A DNA stretch of 11,594 nt from Bacillota bacterium (GTDB lineage Bacteria; Bacillota; Clostridia; Acetivibrionales; DSM-2933): the NCBI GenBank assembly GCA_023441845.1, contig JAEZNF010000129.1, positions 1-11,594 on the forward strand, written 5' to 3'. Within the stretch, counting starts at the first letter, position 1. Each line of letters starts with the position of its first letter. The notes under the pieces are model-generated. The model did no database searches. It was not told the DNA's origin and saw nothing but the letters and a program-made list of their open reading frames with translations. Below, one piece after another: positions 7,859 to 11,594 of the stretch. The translations under genes and the position numbers were made by a program.

Positions 7859-9160
7859 TTAAAAGGCTTCTGCAAAAGCCTGCTTCAAGTCGGCAATCAA
7901 ATCATCCGCATCCTCGAGGCCTATTGAAAGTCTTACTGTTTCAGGCGGGATATCAGCTGTTTTGCGTTCATCAAAGTTTAATTCGCCATGAGTTACTCTT
8001 GGCGGATCAATAATCAGTGACCTGGCGTCTCCGATGTTGGCTTGATAACTGAATAGTTTTACGGAGTTTAAAAACTTCTCCAATTCACTTGCTGTTCCTT
8101 TGAATCCAAAGGTAAAGTTTGAACCGGCTCCTTTTGGAAGGTACTTCTTTGCCAAATCCTTATAGGGGCTTTCTTTAGCTGATGGGTGCTCAACCCATGC
8201 AACCTGCTCTGCACTTTCCAGATACTTTATAACTTTTTCCGCATTGGAAACCTGTTTCTGCACTCTTTCGGACAATGTTTCCAACCCCAATAAAACAAGG
8301 TATGCATCAAAAGGACTTAGGGCCGCTCCAAAGTAAGCGAGGTAATGGAACCGCAATTTTGCAATAAATGCTATTTCAGGCAGTGCTTCAAGAAAGCTTC
8401 TTTCTACGCCCTGACTGTCCCGCAAAAAATAGCTTGTTTCGGTAAATTGAGGGAATTTTCCATTGCCCCAGTTGAATTTACCGCTTTCCAAAACGAGGCC
8501 CGCTATAGCATTGCCATGACCGCTGATGGCTTTGGTAGCAGAGTATATCACGATGTCTGCACCAAATTTGATGGGATTTAAAAGATAGGGAGTGGCAAAG
8601 GTATTATCAACAATTAAAGGAATATCATGCTCGTGGGCAACCTTTGCAATAGCTTCGATATCTGCTACTATTGCACCCGGATTGCTTATTGTTTCGATAA
8701 ATATTGCTTTTGTGTCTTCCTTTATAGCTTTTCTATAGGCTTCAGGATCATTTGGGTTTTTAACCTTGTCTATTTTTATACCAAATTTGGGGTAGAGCTT
8801 TCTAAAGCCGTCAATAGTACCGCCGTAGAGCTGTTCTGTAGTCAAAATCCTTCCTCCGCATTCAGCTACATTAAATAACGTCAATGTTATAGCCGCCATA
8901 CCGGATGCTACTGCAAGGGCTGCTGCCGCTCCATCCAAAGCTGCAATTCTTTCTTCCAGAACGGAAACTGTCGGATTACCGAGTCTGGTATAAAAATAAC
9001 CTGCTTCCTGAAAGGTTCTAAGCCTTTCAAATCTTTCAGTACCGCCCAGTTCAAAGGATGCTGTCTGGTAAATCGGAACCTGTACGGAATAATTATGATC
9101 CTTTGGATTGTATCCAGCCCTAACCTTAAGTGTATCGAATCCTAAATTTTGCTCTGACAT
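7859..9160 (-). CDS. metY: Second, divergent O-acetylhomoserine sulfhydrylase-like PLP enzyme
   Basis: The 433-residue protein is collinear with the neighbouring MetY and keeps the PLP lysine (K210), FYTRLGNPT, ASGMAA, VDNTFATPYL and a C-terminal RLSIGLED. It departs at several otherwise constant places: the PLP-lysine block is YSATKAISGHG instead of [11 protein letters not shown], and the HPASTTH segment is replaced by DPPRVTHGEL. These changes lie near the cofactor and active-site entrance, so acceptor or donor specificity may differ (sulfide, methanethiol or a protein-bound sulfur carrier are options; inference). AGGAGG lies eight bases before the ATG. It is transcribed from its own promoter with a leader of about 165 bases containing a hairpin-terminator element. 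Assignment to the MetY family is firm; the exact reaction is not. Confidence 0.85.
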   Translation of the reverse strand: MSEQNLGFDTLKVRAGYNPKDHNYSVQVPIYQTASFELGGTERFERLRTFQEAGYFYTRLGNPTVSVLEERIAALDGAAAALAVASGMAAITLTLFNVAECGGRILTTEQLYGGTIDGFRKLYPKFGIKIDKVKNPNDPEAYRKAIKEDTKAIFIETISNPGAIVADIEAIAKVAHEHDIPLIVDNTFATPYLLNPIKFGADIVIYSATKAISGHGNAIAGLVLESGKFNWGNGKFPQFTETSYFLRDSQGVERSFLEALPEIAFIAKLRFHYLAYFGAALSPFDAYLVLLGLETLSERVQKQVSNAEKVIKYLESAEQVAWVEHPSAKESPYKDLAKKYLPKGAGSNFTFGFKGTASELEKFLNSVKLFSYQANIGDARSLIIDPPRVTHGELNFDERKTADIPPETVRLSIGLEDADDLIADLKQAFAEAF

Positions 9161-9194
9161 AATATTATCCTCCTGTTAAATTTGTTTTTTTAAT

Positions 9195-9255
9195 AAAAAA
9201 AGACCAGTTAAATTTTGTGGTTAACACAAAACACTTAGTCTCCAGTCATCTGGTC
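9195..9255 (-). promoter_or_regulatory. Hairpin-plus-terminator leader element of the second metY
   Basis: On the minus strand the leader reads TTGACCAGATGACTGGAG and then ACTAAG. CCAG and CTGG form a 4-bp hairpin with an ATGA loop (plus-strand 9242-9253). After one A comes a stem in which GACTA pairs with TGGTC (plus-strand 9202-9206), enclosing a 7-bp hairpin TTTTGTG/CACAAAA (9213-9231). Seven U residues follow (9201-9195). Alternatively the upstream GACCAG (9255-9250) can pair fully with CTGGTC (9207-9202) next to the U-run, which would melt the small hairpin. These two states exclude each other, as expected for transcription attenuation. The first 25 bases match the plus-strand element at 9444-9468 with one difference. 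Confidence 0.65.
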
Positions 9256-9331
9256 AACAATACGTATATTAAGTTTTACAGCCATAAATAATGATACTGA
9301 TAAAATATTATTAATCATATCGTTTTAGTAT

Positions 9332-9360
9332 ATTTTATTCTTGTATTTGATTCATGTCAA
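9332..9360 (-). promoter_or_regulatory. Promoter of the second metY
   Basis: On the minus strand TTGACA (9360-9355), 17 bases and TAAAAT (9337-9332) form a near-consensus promoter. Six bases after the -10 comes AAACGATA, exactly as at the metN promoter (AAACGATA at the same distance from TAAAAT). This points to a shared operator or conserved initial transcript. Confidence 0.8.
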
Positions 9361-9374
9361 CATTTTATTTTATA

Positions 9375-9403
9375 TTGACAGTAAAAAAATTAAGTGTTAC
9401 CAT
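9375..9403 (+). promoter_or_regulatory. Promoter of the methyltransferase unit
   Basis: TTGACA (9375-9380), 17 bases and TACCAT (9398-9403). The -10 is only 4/6, but -35 and spacing are ideal. It diverges from the second metY promoter with the two -35 boxes 14 bases apart. TAAACAAAGCGGATTATC (9414-9431), in the early transcript, is a weaker version of the motif at the other start sites. The resulting leader is about 217 bases long. Confidence 0.65.
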
Positions 9404-9448
9404 ATGAAGCAATTAAACAAAGCGGATTATCCGGCTATGATTAGTTGA

Positions 9449-9512
9449 CCAGAAGACTGGAGACTAAGCTGCAGGCACTTTTTAGGTGCTTCGGCTTAGT
9501 CTTTTGTTTTTT
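9449..9512 (+). terminator. Leader element 1 of the methyltransferase unit: hairpin plus terminator
   Basis: CCAG/CTGG (9449-9460, loop AAGA) is followed by one A and an 8-bp stem GACTAAGC/GCTTAGTC (9462-9469 and 9494-9501), with an inner GCAC/GTGC stem. TTTTGTTTTTT follows directly. This is a convincing intrinsic terminator about 115 bases before the start codon, so transcription must be conditionally allowed past it. The sequence GTTGACCAGA...GACTGGAGAC repeats that of the divergent metY leader. Confidence 0.8.
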
Positions 9513-9551
9513 GGCAAATAAATTTGATGTATAAAAATATAAAAGCACTAA

Positions 9552-9595
9552 CCAGTAAACTGGAGGTCGTATTCTATTCTTTGAATATGGCCTTT
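9552..9595 (+). promoter_or_regulatory. Leader element 2 of the methyltransferase unit
   Basis: A second copy of the same architecture lies 90 bases downstream. CCAG/CTGG (9552-9563, loop TAAA) is followed by one A, then a 10-bp stem with two G-U pairs, GGTCGTATTC/GAATATGGCC (9565-9574 and 9583-9592). Only TTT follows, so termination would be weak. It could be a second attenuator or a translational control structure; GGGGGA and the ATG begin some 20 bases later. Confidence 0.55.
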
Positions 9596-9626
9596 AAATA
9601 TTCCAGAACAAAGTGGGGGATTTTAT

Positions 9627-10703
9627 ATGGGGATCTATGAAAATCAGGATCAAATGACACCAAAGGAAAGATTGACGGCAATTAGGGAAGGTAAGCAGGT
9701 TGACAGGCTTTCCTTAAATGCATTTATTGGTGAACATGCCGCTTGGATTCAAGGATTAAGCGTATCGGAATATCATCATTCTCCTGAAAAGATGGCGAAA
9801 GCCCAGATTGATGCTTATAGAAAATATGGCACTGATGGGATAAGCGTTGGAGTCGGCCTTACAGGTATAGCTGAGGCATTGGGGAGCAGGATTGGCTACC
9901 CCGACGACAATACGCCATATGTGGCCGAGCATGTTTTAAAGGACATTAAGGAGGTTGATAAATTAAAGCTGACCGATAATAAAAAAGACGGGAGATTGCA
10001 AATAATAATTGATACCGTTAAAATTTTGCTGGATGAAGTCGGTGATGAGGTTCCGGTTACTGCAGGAGTCATAGGGGCTTTTAGTAATGCAGCCAATACA
10101 AGAGGAACAGAAAGCTTTTTAAGAGATATCATGTATGATCCTGAAAATGCCCATAAGCTTTTGAGGCATGTAAACAAATGTACAATTGAGTTTGTGAAAG
10201 AGGTTTCGAAGCTCGGTGTCAGTATAAGCATTGGTGATCCCACAGCTTCCGGAAGCCTTATAAGTCCAAAGCAGTTTAGAGAGTTTGCATATCCGTATAT
10301 AAAGGAATTATCGGATGCAATAAAGGAGCATGGTGCACCGGCACCGCAGCTGCACATTTGCGGCAACAGCAAAAAGATATGGGGGCAAATGGCTGATACG
10401 GGTGTGGGAGGACTAAGCCTTGACGACGTCATTGATCTTGAAGAAGCAAAAAAGGAAGTTGGTGACAGGATTACACTGATTGGAAATGTAAGTCCTACCA
10501 GGACCATGTATCTTGGAACTCCTTCCGATGTGGTTGAAAATGTAAAGGATAATTTAAGAAAAGCATATGATACTAAAAAGGGATATGTCATATCATTAGG
10601 CTGTGGTTTACCTATACGGACAAAGCCGGAAAATGTCCATGCTTTTGTTGATGCCGCAAAAAAATACGGAAGGTATCCCTTAAAATTGGAAAATTTTATT
10701 TAA
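9627..10703 (+). CDS. UroD-fold (MtaA/CmuA-type) corrinoid-dependent methyltransferase
   Basis: The 358-residue protein is in the uroporphyrinogen decarboxylase superfamily but in its methyltransferase branch. It has the zinc-ligand set LHICGN (H243, C245) and SLGCGLP (C326), matching the His-x-Cys...Cys site of MtaA-type methylcobamide:thiol methyltransferases. True UroD lacks these cysteines, and haem genes are absent. Family members move a methyl group from a methylcorrinoid protein to a zinc-activated thiol such as coenzyme M. In this organism the acceptor would have to be another thiol; homocysteine is an obvious candidate given the neighbours (inference). No corrinoid protein is in the window. 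GGGGGA lies six bases before the ATG. A leader with two hairpin-terminator elements precedes it, and the GNAT gene follows after 12 bases in the same transcript. Confidence 0.8.
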   Translation: MGIYENQDQMTPKERLTAIREGKQVDRLSLNAFIGEHAAWIQGLSVSEYHHSPEKMAKAQIDAYRKYGTDGISVGVGLTGIAEALGSRIGYPDDNTPYVAEHVLKDIKEVDKLKLTDNKKDGRLQIIIDTVKILLDEVGDEVPVTAGVIGAFSNAANTRGTESFLRDIMYDPENAHKLLRHVNKCTIEFVKEVSKLGVSISIGDPTASGSLISPKQFREFAYPYIKELSDAIKEHGAPAPQLHICGNSKKIWGQMADTGVGGLSLDDVIDLEEAKKEVGDRITLIGNVSPTRTMYLGTPSDVVENVKDNLRKAYDTKKGYVISLGCGLPIRTKPENVHAFVDAAKKYGRYPLKLENFI

Positions 10704-10715
10704 GAGGTGTATTAG

Positions 10716-11219
10716 TTGAGTAACATATCATTTATCCGTGTTAAGGATGAACATGTAAAAAAAATAACCGAGATTTATAATTACTACGTAAAAAACACTA
10801 CTGTCACATACCATTATTTTGAGCATACTGAAGAACAAATGAAGGAAATACTTTATTCAAATGATCAAAGGTTCAATTCCTTTGCAGTTATAGATGGCGA
10901 TGCAGGTGAAGTTATCGGTTACTGCCTGATATGCAGGTTCAAAAACAGGGAAGCATTTGACAGATGCGGAGAAGCTGTTATATATCTTGACAATAAATAT
11001 TCAGGCAGGGGAATTGGAAAGCAGGCGTTGGATTTTTTGGAGGAGGAAGCCGGAAAGCAAAATTTTCATACCCTTGTAGTGTCAATTTCAAGTGACAATG
11101 AGCACAGCATCAAGCTATTCGAAAAGAACGGATATTTTCTGTGTGCCCGTTTTAAGGAAGTTGGAATTAAATTCGGCAAAGTTCTGGATCTTTTATATTA
11201 TGAAAAGATTTTAGAATAA
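10716..11219 (+). CDS. GNAT acetyltransferase, phosphinothricin/methionine-derivative type
   Basis: This 167-residue protein has the GNAT fold. The N-terminal IYNYYVKNTTVTY motif is typical of phosphinothricin acetyltransferase-like enzymes, and the acetyl-CoA pyrophosphate loop is SGRGIG (about residues 95-100) after EAVIYLDNKY. SSDNEHSIKLFEKNGY is the usual motif B region. Relatives in this subfamily acetylate the amino group of methionine sulfoximine and methionine sulfone (MddA-type); the location between a methyltransferase and metN makes such a methionine-related substrate attractive, but this is inference. Translation starts at a TTG, chosen because AAGAGGTG (10702-10709) lies six bases upstream. 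It is the second gene of the methyltransferase unit. No terminator follows before the metN promoter. Confidence 0.8.
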   Translation: MSNISFIRVKDEHVKKITEIYNYYVKNTTVTYHYFEHTEEQMKEILYSNDQRFNSFAVIDGDAGEVIGYCLICRFKNREAFDRCGEAVIYLDNKYSGRGIGKQALDFLEEEAGKQNFHTLVVSISSDNEHSIKLFEKNGYFLCARFKEVGIKFGKVLDLLYYEKILE

Positions 11220-11231
11220 TCTAAAAAATCA

Positions 11232-11260
11232 TTGACAATGGGATAAATATGCAGTAAAAT
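11232..11260 (+). promoter_or_regulatory. metN promoter
   Basis: TTGACA (11232-11237), 17 bases and TAAAAT (11255-11260) form an almost perfect promoter 13 bases after the GNAT stop. AAAACGATAGGAATTAT (11266-11282) covers the likely start of transcription. Its TAGGAATTA matches the right half of the CymR consensus as I remember it and shares AAACGATA with the second metY promoter. Confidence 0.8.
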
Positions 11261-11306
11261 TGATAAAAACGATAGGAATTATAAGAAATAGACATATAGA
11301 CGCTGA

Positions 11307-11371
11307 CCTGAGCTACAGGAGGCTGGATGAATGGTATAATCTTTGGATTATGAACATTTCCAGCTTTTTTT
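11307..11371 (+). terminator. Hairpin-plus-terminator leader element of metN
   Basis: CCTG/CAGG (11307-11319, loop AGCTA) is followed by one A and a long interrupted stem. GCTGGA (11322-11327) pairs with TCCAGC (11359-11364), AATG with CATT, and ATAAT with ATTAT around a CTTTGG loop. Seven T residues follow. The preceding TGACC and following GGAG match the elements at 9242-9255 and 9449-9462 although the stem bases have changed together (CCAG/CTGG to CCTG/CAGG). It lies about 26 bases before the metN start, so it must be bypassed for expression. Confidence 0.8.
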
Positions 11372-11397
11372 ATTTAAAAAAGTTGTGAGGAATTATT

Positions 11398-11594
11398 ATG
11401 ATTGAAATTAAAAATTTAAGTAAAACATTTATAACTTCAAATTCAAAAATAAAGGCTCTGGATAACATAAACCTCAAAATCGAGAAAGGGGATATTTTCG
11501 GTATCATTGGATTTAGCGGAGCCGGTAAATCAACTCTTATAAGATGCTTAAACCGGTTGGAAGAGCCTGATTCGGGAAGGATACTTGTAGAAGG
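11398..11594 (+). CDS. metN: Methionine ABC transporter ATP-binding protein, 5' part
   Basis: The first 65 codons are visible and the gene runs off the window. [52 protein letters not shown] is the characteristic MetN N-terminus: the Walker A motif is GFSGAGKST, and GDIFGIIG followed by RCxNRLE is typical of D-/L-methionine importers rather than of other amino-acid ATPases. MetN powers uptake through MetI-type permease and the MetQ binding lipoprotein, which are expected downstream outside the window. GTGAGG ends seven bases before the ATG. The gene has its own promoter and a terminator-containing leader. No S-box riboswitch is recognisable in the leader, although metNIQ operons in Firmicutes often have one. 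Confidence 0.88.
   Translation, partial: MIEIKNLSKTFITSNSKIKALDNINLKIEKGDIFGIIGFSGAGKSTLIRCLNRLEEPDSGRILVE

Noticed and set aside
9234..9468. Transposon or MITE bounded by 25-bp inverted repeats (9234-9258 and 9444-9468)
   Set aside because: The two arms match with one difference, but no target duplication flanks them. The interval holds two divergent promoters, and each arm is part of a leader terminator structure on its own strand. Shared regulatory elements explain it better.
9161..9626. S-box (SAM-I) riboswitch or T-box in the metY, methyltransferase or metN leaders
   Set aside because: The metabolic context makes them expected, but I see neither the S-box core with its GA-rich and GGACTGGCC-like conserved blocks nor a T-box TGGnACCGCG sequence in any of the leaders.
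9896..10591. 231-codon open frame on the minus strand inside the methyltransferase gene
   Set aside because: It is a shadow of the clearly conserved plus-strand gene, with Ser/Leu/Thr-rich composition typical of antisense frames and no family resemblance.
9627..10703. Uroporphyrinogen decarboxylase (haem biosynthesis)
   Set aside because: The protein has the zinc-binding His-x-Cys...Cys set of the methyltransferase branch, and no haem genes are nearby.

Overview
The window looks like a sulfur amino-acid locus from a low-GC, AT-rich Firmicute, most likely a member of class Clostridia. The reasons are purine-rich Shine-Dalgarno sites, textbook TTGACA-N17-TAnnnT promoters, a CymR-type Rrf2 regulator, and MetI/MetC proteins that resemble the Bacillus pair. 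I cannot fix the genus from the sequence.

Layout. At the left edge is the 3' end of a C_GCAxxG_C_C-family gene (2-340). A gene-poor stretch follows with a candidate His-rich micro-ORF (560-703). Next come cysK and a Nudix hydrolase as a tight pair (796-2235). A cymR-like rrf2 gene with its own promoter (2334-2783) is followed by the metI-metC pair (2913-5242), which ends in a 15-bp perfect terminator hairpin. The convergent gap 5243-5550 also holds a large imperfect inverted repeat. On the minus strand lie metY-larE (7662 down to 5551) and, upstream with its own promoter, a second, more divergent metY (9160 down to 7859). A 466-bp divergent intergenic region separates this from a plus-strand unit: a UroD/MtaA-type methyltransferase gene and a GNAT acetyltransferase gene (9627-11219). 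The window ends in the 5' part of metN (11398 onward), the ATPase gene of a methionine ABC importer.

How the genes fit together. CysK makes cysteine from O-acetylserine and sulfide. MetI plus MetC carry sulfur from cysteine to homocysteine by transsulfuration. The two MetY paralogues can put sulfide directly on O-acetylhomoserine. MetN belongs to methionine uptake. The methyltransferase is a candidate for methyl transfer to a thiol, and the GNAT resembles enzymes that acetylate methionine sulfone or sulfoximine. LarE is a PP-loop sulfur transferase translationally close to metY. CymR is the expected cysteine-responsive repressor and, in Bacillus, works with CysK as co-repressor.

Most interesting signal. 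Three transcription units (divergent metY2, the methyltransferase unit, and metN) carry no recognisable S-box or T-box. Their leaders instead contain a recurring compact RNA architecture: a 4-bp hairpin (CCAG/CTGG or CCTG/CAGG), one unpaired A, and then a terminator-like stem starting with G. It occurs four times (once in metY2, twice in tandem before the methyltransferase, once in metN). Three copies end in a U-rich tract. This could be an undescribed attenuator or riboswitch-like element of methionine/sulfur metabolism. Separately, six promoters carry a loosely shared AAAAC...TnGGAwTAw motif near the transcription start, a candidate CymR operator.
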